DNA of 64,000 nucleotides from NCBI GenBank assembly GCA_934097085.1, contig CAKONK010000004.1, positions 1 to 64,000 on the forward strand, in the 5' to 3' direction. Source of the DNA: an uncultured Bacilli bacterium (GTDB taxonomy: Bacteria; Bacillota_I; Bacilli_A; RF39; UBA660). Below, piece after piece: positions 16,176 through 24,157 of this stretch; position 1 is the stretch's first letter, and each line of letters begins with the position of its first letter. The notes beneath the pieces were generated by a model. That model did not search any database, was not told the DNA's origin, and worked only from the letters and a program-made list of their open reading frames with translations. Made by a program: the position numbers and the translations under genes.

Positions 16176-18032
16176 ATGAATAGAAGTAAAATAACAAAAT
16201 CGTTAGCGGTGTTCGCCTCAGTAATATTGATAATCATTATAGGCGTGGCATCATTTGCATATTTTGGAACATTTAGTGTAAATTTAAATAATAATGTAGC
16301 AGTAAATATAAATTCATCTAGTCCAGGAAATTCAACATTTATCGCAAATGCAACTCAGTTAAATTTAGTAGTCCCAGCGGCAGATATGAGTTTTACTCAG
16401 GCAAATAATACAGTAGCTGCAAAAGAAGATACAGCATATTTAGATGTAACACTTACAGGTTCACCAAATTTACTTACAACATGTACATATGATATAGTTT
16501 ATGAATATAATTCGGGAAGTAATGTATATGGACAGGGTACAACAACAAAAACAAGTGGAGCAGATAAAGAAATAACAATAGAAGTAAATGGAATGAATGG
16601 AAATAATCATTTTGCAGAAGAAACAAATTTTGATTATGCTAATATTCAAAGTTATTATGATAGTACAAATAAATATTATAAGCTAGTTGAAAATGCCACA
16701 ATAAAAAGTTTGGGAACAGAACAATCAGTAAGATGGAAAATAATAGGAAGGTATTATAATTTAGATGTAAGTCAAGCACAATTAAGTGGAAAAAACTTTA
16801 CTGGTAAAATATATGCAATAAGTAAAGGATGTTCCTCAGAAGATGGTACAACTGTTAAAAAAGGTTATGAAACAATTGTGGCAAATAATGGTGGCTCAGC
16901 AAGTATGACAACTCTTACATCAACAGATTTTGCAACGGTTACTACAGAAAATGACAAAGGAATGTATAAAGCAACAGATGACTTAGGAACATCATATTAT
17001 TTTAGAGGAGCAGTAGATAATAATTGGGTAAAATATGGTAAAGAAACTGCATGTACTTTTAATGGGTCGAAAGTAGTATATGTAGATTCAAAATTTAATT
17101 TTAGAAATGTAAAAGATGAAGAAGAATGTGTATCCACAACTTTATGCAGTGCTATGGGTGCATATGCAGTAGGATTAAGTGATGATATGTGTACTTCTGC
17201 AGGGGGAGTACCAATAGGTAAAAAAGGTACATATTCTACCCAGGATATGTATTGGCGAATAATAAGAATCAATGGCGATAATTCAATAAGAATGATATAT
17301 ACAGGAAACGATGCACCAAGTGCTTCAACAAGTGTAATAATGACGGGTTATAAAACTGTGAGTAGTATTAATAGATTTAATACAAATTATGATAGTGCAG
17401 AATATGTAGGATATATGTATACGATAGGAGAGCAACATGGAACAGGAAAAGATAGTACAATAAAAACAGCATTGGATGATTGGTATGCAAATCATACAGA
17501 TTTAAATAAAACTGGAACAAAAATAACAGATCAAATATATTGTAATGATAGAACAGCATCAACTTCAGATGCAGAATATTCAACAACAAATTACACAACA
17601 CTAACAAGTTGGAATTCAACTGGAACTACTTATTATTATGGAGCATATGGAAGAATAGCTAAAGATAATAATCCAATGTTAACCTGTGCAGTGGATAGTG
17701 ATAGATTTACAGTTAATAAAACAAATGGTAAAGGAAATAGTGCATTAACATATCCTGTAGGTTTGATAACAATAGATGAGTTGGAAATGGCAGGAAACAA
17801 TTGGAGTGAAAGCAACACGAGCTATTATTTACATACTGGAGCTAACTATTGGGCGGGCTCCCCTTATGGATTCGATAGTAATGGTGCTTATGAGTTCCGT
17901 GTGGCTTATGATGGCATTTTGAGCGACTATTTTGTCGATTACAATTTTGGCGTGCGTGGTGTAGTTTCTCTATCCTCTGATGCTAAGTTACTTGGCAGTG
18001 GTACATATGATGATGTGTATGTAGTAAGTTAA
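16176..18032 (+). CDS. DGR target protein: exported, with variable C-type-lectin-like C-terminus
   Basis: The 618-aa protein starts with a basic end and a long hydrophobic helix (~10-31) followed by AYFGTFS, similar to SipW-dependent/TasA-type signal peptides, so it is probably exported and surface-bound or fibre-forming. The middle is beta-rich, Thr/Asn/Gly-rich and repeats short motifs. The C-terminal ~270 residues look like the formylglycine-enzyme/C-type-lectin fold of DGR targets: YWRIIRINGDNSIRMIYTG, GLITIDELEMAG, YWAGSP and GVRGVVSL. Residues 559-596 are the variable region; compared with the template, 15 Asn codons and one Glu codon have been rewritten. Ligand unknown. RBS GATAGGAG. 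Confidence 0.9.
   Translation: MNRSKITKSLAVFASVILIIIIGVASFAYFGTFSVNLNNNVAVNINSSSPGNSTFIANATQLNLVVPAADMSFTQANNTVAAKEDTAYLDVTLTGSPNLLTTCTYDIVYEYNSGSNVYGQGTTTKTSGADKEITIEVNGMNGNNHFAEETNFDYANIQSYYDSTNKYYKLVENATIKSLGTEQSVRWKIIGRYYNLDVSQAQLSGKNFTGKIYAISKGCSSEDGTTVKKGYETIVANNGGSASMTTLTSTDFATVTTENDKGMYKATDDLGTSYYFRGAVDNNWVKYGKETACTFNGSKVVYVDSKFNFRNVKDEEECVSTTLCSAMGAYAVGLSDDMCTSAGGVPIGKKGTYSTQDMYWRIIRINGDNSIRMIYTGNDAPSASTSVIMTGYKTVSSINRFNTNYDSAEYVGYMYTIGEQHGTGKDSTIKTALDDWYANHTDLNKTGTKITDQIYCNDRTASTSDAEYSTTNYTTLTSWNSTGTTYYYGAYGRIAKDNNPMLTCAVDSDRFTVNKTNGKGNSALTYPVGLITIDELEMAGNNWSESNTSYYLHTGANYWAGSPYGFDSNGAYEFRVAYDGILSDYFVDYNFGVRGVVSLSSDAKLLGSGTYDDVYVVS
17849..17963 (+). repeat. DGR variable region (VR)
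   Basis: This 115-bp segment inside the target gene aligns without gaps to the template repeat at 18944-19058. All 21 mismatches are at positions that are A in the template. The ends, TTGGGCGGGCTCCCC and GGCGTGCGTGGTGTA, are identical, GC-rich and lack variation; the latter would be the site where mutagenic homing starts. Changes hit codon positions 1 and 2 of AAT/AAC codons. Confidence 0.95.
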
Positions 18033-18070
18033 GCTAGAAAGAAGGACTACTTCTCTGAGAAAAGAAAACA

Positions 18071-18089
18071 GCACAATCCTCGATTGTGC
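18071..18089 (+). other. hairpin downstream of the target gene
   Basis: Perfect 8-bp stem (18071-18078 with 18082-18089) and 3-nt loop. Stem size resembles the cruciform found after the VR of the Bordetella phage DGR, but it lies 108 bp after the VR rather than a few bases, so equivalence is uncertain. No T-run follows. Confidence 0.6.
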
Positions 18090-18152
18090 GTCGGGCGAAA
18101 AATAAAACTTAGTGTGGTTGTAGTGTTGAAAAAGTAAAACATACTAAAGTTG

Positions 18153-18188
18153 TACGCCCCTTTATGGGGCGTATATTCCACGAAGTGG
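18153..18188 (+). other. two further hairpins before the avd gene
   Basis: A perfect 8-bp GC-rich stem TACGCCCC/GGGGCGTA (18153-18173, loop TTTAT) is followed by CCAC/GTGG (18178-18188). They end 13 bp before the avd start, next to its AAAGGAAA ribosome site. They could attenuate or insulate avd translation, or be processing sites. Confidence 0.6.
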
Positions 18189-18201
18189 CAGAAAGGAAAG
18201 T

Positions 18202-18543
18202 ATGCAGTCATTTAAATTAATTAATAAAGCAAATGAATTATATGATTATTCATTTACTTATATTTTAAATAAAATGCCAGGTAAGGCTAAGACTTTTAGG
18301 ATTGCTTTGGAAAGTGAATTATATGAGTTAATACATAATATCTATAGAGCAAATATAAATTATGAAAGTGAAAAAATAAGAAGTAAATATCAAAAAGAAG
18401 CCTTAGTGAATTTAAGTACACTTGATTTAATAATAGGTCTTGTGGGAAAGCATAAATACATTAAAATGAAAAGAGTACATGGGTTTTTAGGAATACTTAA
18501 TGATACTAAAAAAATGATGTATGGTTGGATTAAAGAAAAATGA
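18202..18543 (+). CDS. avd: DGR accessory variability determinant (Avd-like)
   Basis: The 113-aa protein is all-helical with a basic surface and fits the four-helix-bundle Avd family that forms pentameric barrels, binds the reverse transcriptase and template RNA, and is needed for mutagenic homing. Helices can be placed at ~3-25, 28-55, 60-85 and 90-110, with Lys/Arg rich ends. Its place between target and template is the usual one. It ends in TGA overlapping the next gene by 4 bp (ATGA), so both are co-translated. RBS AGAAAGGAAA. The name rests on context and fold pattern. Confidence 0.78.
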   Translation: MQSFKLINKANELYDYSFTYILNKMPGKAKTFRIALESELYELIHNIYRANINYESEKIRSKYQKEALVNLSTLDLIIGLVGKHKYIKMKRVHGFLGILNDTKKMMYGWIKEK

Positions 18544-18839
18544 ATGATGCACTTTCTAAAATATACGATGATTTGAATGAACTTGTAATGAGAAAAATTC
18601 CTCATGATAAAGAATTATTAAGTACAAGAATTATTAAAGAACATACTAAGATATGCGAATACACTTTTAATATAATAAATTCTAATAAGGATAAAAATTA
18701 TATGTTAGAATTTAAAGTTAGTGTGAAATATATATTATTTGTTCTTGAATACTTTGTTAGTAAAAAAATTATTAATGAAGAAGTTTATAAAACTTTTGAA
18801 AAAGAATACAAAAATTTATATTTTTTAGTAAACCCTTAA
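18540..18839 (+). CDS. second small helical protein of the DGR
   Basis: This 99-aa protein is also all-helical (segments ~3-18, 25-47, 55-78, 80-97) and is coupled to avd by an ATGA overlap. It is weakly similar in size and helix pattern to Avd, suggesting a divergent paralogue that might form mixed complexes, but no diagnostic motif is visible. Its position inside the DGR between avd and TR makes a role in retrohoming likely by inference. Alternative: an unrelated helper. Confidence 0.6.
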   Translation: MNDALSKIYDDLNELVMRKIPHDKELLSTRIIKEHTKICEYTFNIINSNKDKNYMLEFKVSVKYILFVLEYFVSKKIINEEVYKTFEKEYKNLYFLVNP

Positions 18840-18851
18840 TTTTCTAATTAA

Positions 18852-18893
18852 GGTAGACATATTATTTTTGGGATTTATGATAATGTGTCTACC
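18852..18893 (+). other. 13-bp hairpin 5' of the template repeat
   Basis: Arms 18852-18864 and 18881-18893 pair over 13 bp with one G-U pair and a 16-nt loop. It sits 13 bp after the second accessory gene and 50 bp before TR, so it is probably part of the structured template RNA or marks its 5' end. It has no T-run, so it is not a standard terminator. Confidence 0.7.
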
Positions 18894-18943
18894 ATAGTTA
18901 AAAAGCTTTGGGAAGTAAATATTGCTGATAGGGATATGCTACT

Positions 18944-19058
18944 TTGGGCGGGCTCCCCTAATGAATTCAATAGTAATAATGCTAATGAGTTCAATGTGAA
19001 TAATGATGGCAATTTGAACAACAATAATGTCAATAACAATAATGGCGTGCGTGGTGTA
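18944..19058 (+). repeat. DGR template repeat (TR)
   Basis: This 115-bp non-coding template has 40 adenines, arranged as 17 AAT/AAC codons when read in the VR frame; AAY codons can mutate widely at A without making stops. Outside adenines it equals the VR. It is flanked by about 100 bp upstream (hairpin) and 210 bp downstream before the reverse transcriptase gene. An open frame across it (18885-19121) is a by-product of the AAY design and not counted as a gene. The 430-bp stretch 18840-19268 holds only these RNA elements. Confidence 0.95.
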
Positions 19059-19268
19059 TTTTCCTTACAAAATGAGTATTATTACACAAAGTATTTACTT
19101 TATGAATGTAATTACTCTTAGACAAATTATGGATAGGAAACAAGCATATTCCTTGGCATTATGCCTAAAATGAAAGTGATGAAGAGAATAGTGTTTATTA
19201 TATAATCGCTTCCTAGTAATACTTTTAATAGCTGTCAGCAATATTTATAAAATTAATGAAAGGAAGGG

Positions 19269-20609
19269 ATGTTTGTAACTGAATTTAATATTGATGAGAT
19301 ATTTAGTTATGAGAGTGTTGTGTGGGCTTATCATAATGTATGTAAAAATTGTCGGTCATCAATAAAAAAAACTAAGTTTACTTATTTTGCAAATTCTAAT
19401 ATATTTGATATTTATAATAAATTAAGGGATTTAAGTTATAAATTTTCAAAATATACAATCTTTATAATAAAAGATCCAAAATATAGAGTAATTATGAGCG
19501 ATACAATATATGATAAAATAGTTAACTATTTAGTGGCATATAAAGTGTTACTTCCTGTTTTATCACCAACATTAATTGAACAAAATGTTGCAACTAGGAA
19601 AGGAAAGGGTGCTAGTAAAGCTTACTATTTTTTTGAAAAATATGCAAATAAGTTAAAAGAAAATGGAAGTGTTTATGTTTTAAAAATAGATATAAAAAAA
19701 TATTTTTATAATATAAATCATTCAGTGTTATTAAAAATGCTGAAAAAATATATAAGTAGTAGTATGTTAAGTAATTTTATTGTAAATATAATTAATCAGA
19801 CAAATAATGATTATGTAAATAATAATATTAATTATTTAAAAAACAAAATAATACAAGATTTAAATTATAAAAGTATTTCTTTAAAAGAAAAAGAAGAATT
19901 AATAAAAAAAATATATGAAATACCATTATATGATAATGGAAAAGGGCTTTCAATTGGAAATGTTTGTTCTCAAATATTAGCGGTATTCTATTTAAATGAA
20001 TTCGATCATTATATGAAAGAAAAAATTAAATGTAGATGTTATTTAAGATACATGGATGATATAGTAATTTTAAGTAATAGTAAATCATTTTTAAAAGATG
20101 TATTTTATTTAGCAAATGATAAATTAAAGGAATATAAACTAACTATTAATCCAAAAAGTAACATATATAAATTAAATAATTCTTTTACCTTTTTAGGAAG
20201 AACTTACTATTTAAAAAATAATATACTTTTATATAGATGCAGAAGCACTACATATAAAAGTATAATGAAAAAATTAAATTATTTAAGAAATAATGATTTC
20301 AAAAGTTATTATTTGAGTAAAATAAGTTACAAAGGTTATTTAAATAAAAATATATATTCTTTAAAAGAAGAGTTCGATTTTTTAAGTAATAAATATAATA
20401 ATGTAATAGTTAAAGATTTTATATATGAAGTTGGGTATGTTATTAGAAGTAATGTTAGTGATGATGTTATTAATGAGGTTTTAGATAATATTGGGATAAG
20501 TGTTATAAATATTTTTAATATTAAAAGATTTATTAAATATTTTGAATCAAATAATATAAAATATATATATTTAGAAAAAACAAAAATTGTTTTTAAGTAT
20601 GATTGCTAG
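19269..20609 (+). CDS. DGR reverse transcriptase
   Basis: The 446-aa enzyme makes error-prone cDNA of the TR RNA, misreading adenines. RT motifs are in order: catalytic D141 in VLKIDIKKYFYNI, the motif 4 IGNVCSQ (229-235), which replaces the QGxxxSP of other RTs and marks DGR enzymes, the YMDD box (261-264) in YLRYMDDIVIL, and the primer-grip region FTFLGRTYY (~307-314). It is somewhat longer than most DGR RTs and lacks a maturase or endonuclease domain. RBS AGGAAGGG; a hairpin terminator overlaps the stop. Last gene of the DGR. Confidence 0.95.
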   Translation: MFVTEFNIDEIFSYESVVWAYHNVCKNCRSSIKKTKFTYFANSNIFDIYNKLRDLSYKFSKYTIFIIKDPKYRVIMSDTIYDKIVNYLVAYKVLLPVLSPTLIEQNVATRKGKGASKAYYFFEKYANKLKENGSVYVLKIDIKKYFYNINHSVLLKMLKKYISSSMLSNFIVNIINQTNNDYVNNNINYLKNKIIQDLNYKSISLKEKEELIKKIYEIPLYDNGKGLSIGNVCSQILAVFYLNEFDHYMKEKIKCRCYLRYMDDIVILSNSKSFLKDVFYLANDKLKEYKLTINPKSNIYKLNNSFTFLGRTYYLKNNILLYRCRSTTYKSIMKKLNYLRNNDFKSYYLSKISYKGYLNKNIYSLKEEFDFLSNKYNNVIVKDFIYEVGYVIRSNVSDDVINEVLDNIGISVINIFNIKRFIKYFESNNIKYIYLEKTKIVFKYDC

Positions 20610-20626
20610 GATAAAGCCTAGCTTTT
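20605..20626 (+). terminator. terminator of the DGR
   Basis: Stem GCTAGG/CCTAGC, 6-nt loop, then TTTT; the RT stop codon lies in the left arm. Confidence 0.65.
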
Positions 20627-20740
20627 ATTATGTAAATGATTTTACATATTTATATGTGTTAATTAATGTCAAATAAATTATAAAAAAAGTGTCAAAAATG
20701 TGTAAAATTTTAATTTTTTTTAAGAAATTTATTAAAAAAA

Positions 20741-20820
20741 GGAGGAAATCAGAAATTTACCGGTAATAAATATAATGAAGGGAGGAAATCAGAAATTTAC
20801 CGGTAATAAATATAATGAAG
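20741..20820. repeat. tandem pair of identical 40-bp repeats with palindromic core
   Basis: Two exact 40-bp copies, 20741-20780 and 20781-20820, each contain the palindrome TTACCGGTAA. They lie 70 bp upstream of the first dinD-like gene. A duplicated operator is the likely meaning; there is no spacer, so this is not a CRISPR. Confidence 0.85.
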
Positions 20821-20891
20821 GGAGAAAAATACAAAGTTATAAAAAAAATGTGAAAATGTAAACTATTGTAAATTAGAAAGCGAGGTAAAAA

Positions 20892-21268
20892 ATGAACGAA
20901 TTAGAAAAAATTAATGAAACTATTTTTGAAAGTATTAAACATGTAGATGATGAAGGTAATGAATATTGGTATGTAAGGGAATTACAATATATTCTAGGGT
21001 ATAATCAGTGGCGAAGTATAAATGATTTAATTAAAAGAGCAAAAGTTGCTTGTAAATAAAGCGATAATAATATTCATGACCATTTTGCGGTACAACGCAA
21101 AATGGTTGATATAGGTTCAAAGACACAAAGAGAAGTTCTTGATTATAAACTATCCAGATATGCTTGTTATTTAATTGCTTAAAATGGTGATAGTAGGAAA
21201 AAAGTTTAAAAGAACTAAAAAAAGAAAATAACAATTTAATTATAAAAAATAGAAATGGAGGTAACTAA
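20892..21268 (+). pseudogene. dinD-like gene, copy 1, broken
   Basis: The frame begins MNELEKINE with the BRO-N core, then meets TAA where CAA is expected twice (after ACK, and in LIAxNGDS), both readable as C-to-T changes. After RKKV the gene jumps to the C-terminal tail SLKELKKENNN, a deletion of about 500 bp apparently between short AAAGTTTA repeats. It carries an intragenic inverted repeat (21079-21089 with 21096-21106). The tail region is part of the 534-bp duplication. Confidence 0.85.
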
Positions 21269-21269
21269 A

Positions 21270-22103
21270 ATGAATGAATTAGAAAATATTAATGAAACAC
21301 TATTTGAAAGTATTAGACATGTAGATGATGAAGGTAATGAATATTGGTATGCAAGGGAACTACAAAAGGTATTACAATACAACAAATGGGAAAACTTTAA
21401 AAAAGTAATTTTAAAGGCAAAATTGTCCTGTAATGCAAGTAGTTGTGAAATTTCAGAACAGTTTCTTGATATCAGGAAACCGATAATAGGTGGTAATGGA
21501 AATGTTCAATATGTATGTGATTATAAACTATCTAGATATGCTTGTTATCTTATTGCTCAAAATGGTGATAGTAGAAAGAAAGTTATAGCTCTTGCTCAAA
21601 CATATTTTGCTATTCAAACTAGGAAACAAGAATTATTAGAGAAAGAATATAATAGTTTAACTGAAGATGAAAAAAGATTCTATCAAAGAGATCTAACTAA
21701 AAAAGGAAATTATTCCTTAAATCAAACTGCTAAAAAGGCTGGAGTAAAGAACTTTGATAAATTTCATAATGCTGGGTATAAAGGTTTATATAATGGAGAA
21801 ACAGCAAACGATATTGCTAAAAGAAAGGGATTACGGTATAGGGAGGATGTTTTAGATAATATGGGAAGTGATGAACTGATAGCTAATTTATTTAGAATAT
21901 CTCAAACTAATCAAAGACTTAATAATGATAATATTCAAGGTGAAAAAGCAGCTTGCTTAACACATAATAAAATTGGAAAAATTGTTAGAAAAGCTATAAA
22001 AGAGGCTGGTGGTACAATGCCTGAGGATTTACCAACACCAGATAAAAGTTTAAAAGAACTAAAAAAAGAAAATAATAATCTAATAATTAAAAATAGAAAG
22101 TGA
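21270..22103 (+). CDS. DinD-like BRO-N protein, copy 2
   Basis: The 277-aa protein has the BRO-N/DinD core: WYARELQKVLQY, then YKLSRYACYLIAQNGD and AQTYFAIQTRKQEL, followed by a helical C-terminal half (NAGYKGLYNGETAxDIxKRKGLRYREDxLDNMGS). E. coli DinD inhibits RecA filaments; here a DNA-damage or regulatory role is inferred. The start at 21270 gives MNELENINE as in copies 1 and 3 and uses the GGAGG site at 21257; an upstream ATG exists. Residues near 64-70 (QFLDIRK) are encoded by a near-perfect 20-nt palindrome (21461-21480). It is one of three genes ending in TGA. Confidence 0.8.
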   Translation: MNELENINETLFESIRHVDDEGNEYWYARELQKVLQYNKWENFKKVILKAKLSCNASSCEISEQFLDIRKPIIGGNGNVQYVCDYKLSRYACYLIAQNGDSRKKVIALAQTYFAIQTRKQELLEKEYNSLTEDEKRFYQRDLTKKGNYSLNQTAKKAGVKNFDKFHNAGYKGLYNGETANDIAKRKGLRYREDVLDNMGSDELIANLFRISQTNQRLNNDNIQGEKAACLTHNKIGKIVRKAIKEAGGTMPEDLPTPDKSLKELKKENNNLIIKNRK

Positions 22104-22111
22104 GGTAAAAA

Positions 22112-22483
22112 ATGAACGAATTAGAAAAAATAAATGATACTATATTTGAAAGTATTATACATGTAGATGATGAAGGTAATGAATATTGGTATGCAAGAGA
22201 ACTGCAATATATTTTAGGGTATAATCAGTGGCGAAGTATAAATGATTTAATTAAAAGAGCTAAAGTTGCTTGTAAAGGAAGTGAAAATAATGTTGATTAT
22301 CATTTTGCGGTCTACCGCAAAATGATAAATATTGCAAAGGGTGCAACTAGAAATGTGATATAAACTATCCAGATATGCTTGTTATTTAATTGCTTAAAAT
22401 GGTGATAGTAGGAAAAAAGTTTAAAAGAACTAAAAAAAGAAAATAACAATTTAATTATAAAAAATAGAAATGGAGGTAACTAA
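22112..22483 (+). pseudogene. dinD-like gene, copy 3, broken
   Basis: An intact start MNELEKIND runs to a premature TAA at 22361-22363 after RNVI, where about five bases are missing compared with RxVxDYKLSRY. The following bases repeat exactly the decayed tail of copy 1. The inverted repeat in this copy is the longest: 15-bp arms 22297-22311 and 22314-22328 with a 2-nt centre. Confidence 0.85.
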
Positions 22484-22484
22484 A

Positions 22485-23324
22485 ATGAATGAATTAGAAA
22501 ATATTAATGAAACACTATTTGAAAGTATTAGACATGTAGATGATGAAGGTAATGAATATTGGTATGCAAGGGAACTACAAAAGGTATTACAATACAACAA
22601 ATGGGAAAACTTTAAAAAAGTAATTTTAAAGGCAAAATTGTCCTGTAATGCAAGTAGTTGTGAAATTTCAGAACAGTTTCTTGATATCAGGAAACCGATA
22701 ATAGGTGGTAATGGAAATGTTCAATATGTATGTGATTATAAACTATCTAGATATGCTTGTTATCTTATTGCTCAAAATGGTGATAGTAGAAAGAAAGTTA
22801 TAGCTCTTGCTCAAACATATTTTGCTATTCAAACTAGGAAACAAGAATTATTAGAGAAAGAATATAATAGTTTAACTGAAGATGAAAAAAGAATATATCA
22901 AAGAAATCAAGCAAGAAAAGGAAATTATAATTTAAATAAGACAGCTGTTAATAGTGGAGTAAAAGATTTAGCAAGATTTCATAATGCTGGTTATAAAGGC
23001 TTATATAATGGTGAAACCGCTGATGATATTTTTAAAAGAAAAAAATTAAGATATAGGGAAGATATTTTAGATAATATGGGAAGTGAAGAACTTGCAGCGA
23101 ATTTATTTAGAATAACTCAAACTGAATCTAAATTAAAAAAAGATAATGTAAGTGGTGAAGGTAATGCAATTGATACTCATTATGAGGTTGGTAAAGAAGT
23201 TCGTAATACAATAGAAAGATTAGGCGGTACTATGCCTGAGGATTTACCAACACCAGATAAAAGTTTAAAAGAAATTGAAAAAGAAAACAATTTAATTATA
23301 AAAAATAGAAATGGAGGTAACTAA
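22485..23324 (+). CDS. DinD-like BRO-N protein, copy 4
   Basis: The 279-aa protein is identical to copy 2 in its first ~135 residues, then diverges: its C-terminal half (NKTAVNSGVKDLARFHNAG, SEELAANLFRITQTE, TMPEDLPTPDKSLKE) is only similar. It is thus a mosaic of a shared BRO-N module with another C-terminal module. Same start logic (GGAGG then MNELENINE). The stop at 23322-23324 lies one base before the next copy's ATG, so copies 4 and 5 are translationally linked. Confidence 0.8.
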   Translation: MNELENINETLFESIRHVDDEGNEYWYARELQKVLQYNKWENFKKVILKAKLSCNASSCEISEQFLDIRKPIIGGNGNVQYVCDYKLSRYACYLIAQNGDSRKKVIALAQTYFAIQTRKQELLEKEYNSLTEDEKRIYQRNQARKGNYNLNKTAVNSGVKDLARFHNAGYKGLYNGETADDIFKRKKLRYREDILDNMGSEELAANLFRITQTESKLKKDNVSGEGNAIDTHYEVGKEVRNTIERLGGTMPEDLPTPDKSLKEIEKENNLIIKNRNGGN

Positions 23325-23325
23325 A

Positions 23326-24153
23326 ATGAATGAATTAGAAAATATTAATGAAACTATATTTGAAAGTATTATACATGTAGATGATGAAGGTAATGAATAT
23401 TGGTATGCAAGGGAACTTCAACAAATACTCGGTTATAAAGAATGGAGGTATTTTTCTGCAGTCATAGAAAAAGCACAAATTGCTTGTTCTCAAAGCAATA
23501 ACAATGTTAATTCCCATTTTGGTGTAAACACCAAAATCGTATCTGCTGGTAAAGCTACAAAACCAATAATTGACTATAGATTAAGTAGATATGCCTGCTA
23601 CTTAATTGTCCAAAATGCAAACCCTAAATATGAAGCCGTATCTTTAGGACAGACATATTTTGCTGTACAAACGAGAAAAATGGAATTAACTGAAGAAGAA
23701 TATGGCAGATTAACAGAAGATGAAAAAAGACTATATAGGAGAAGGCAAACAAGAGACGGCAATAAAATTTTATATAAAATTGCTAAAGAAAAAGGAGTTA
23801 AAAACTTTGATAAGTTTACTAATGCTGGGTATAAAGGATTATATAATGGAGAAACAGCACACGATATTGCAAAACGAAAAGGTTTAAGATATCGAGAAGA
23901 TATACTAGATAATATGGGTAGTGTTGAATTTGGTGCTAATATATTTAGAATAACTCAAACAGAAGCATTACTTGAAAAACAAGAAGAGCCAAATGAAATA
24001 ATTGCCACAAATACTCACTACAAAGTGGGAAAAACAGTTAGAAAAGCAATTGAAGATTTAGGCGGTACAATGCCAGAAGATTTACCAACACCAGATAAAA
24101 GTTTAAAAGAATTAGAGAAAGAAAATAAAAATTTAATAATTAAAAATTATTAA
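23326..24153 (+). CDS. DinD-like BRO-N protein, copy 5
   Basis: This 275-aa copy is the most diverged intact one: GYKEWRYFSAV, NSHFGVNTKIV, DYRLSRYACYLIVQNANPK, GQTYFAVQTRKMEL, and the same C-terminal signature ending TMPEDLPTPDKSLKELEKE. The HFGVNTKI codons contain a perfect inverted repeat (23516-23525 with 23528-23537). All Trp codons are TGG and the frame is intact, so the protein is probably made. Role as for copy 2. Confidence 0.8.
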   Translation: MNELENINETIFESIIHVDDEGNEYWYARELQQILGYKEWRYFSAVIEKAQIACSQSNNNVNSHFGVNTKIVSAGKATKPIIDYRLSRYACYLIVQNANPKYEAVSLGQTYFAVQTRKMELTEEEYGRLTEDEKRLYRRRQTRDGNKILYKIAKEKGVKNFDKFTNAGYKGLYNGETAHDIAKRKGLRYREDILDNMGSVEFGANIFRITQTEALLEKQEEPNEIIATNTHYKVGKTVRKAIEDLGGTMPEDLPTPDKSLKELEKENKNLIIKNY

Positions 24154-24157
24154 TGAA

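Larger units (their letters stand above)
21144..22892. repeat. 534-bp perfect direct repeat
   Basis: 21144-21677 and 22359-22892 are identical as far as I can read (offset 1215 bp). Each unit spans the dead tail of a broken copy and the first ~400 bp of the next intact copy. This indicates a recent duplication or gene conversion; copies 2 and 4 then diverge sharply in their C-terminal halves. Confidence 0.9.

Noticed and set aside
16997..17818. Minus-strand frames opposite the DGR target
   Set aside because: Low-complexity shadows of the Thr/Asn-rich coding sequence.
18885..19121. 78-residue open frame across the template repeat (Asn-rich)
   Set aside because: It is the TR read in the VR frame; AAY codons keep it open. 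It has no ribosome site and the TR acts as RNA.
20741..20820. Possible CRISPR array
   Set aside because: Only two 40-bp units directly abutting, no spacers and no cas genes.
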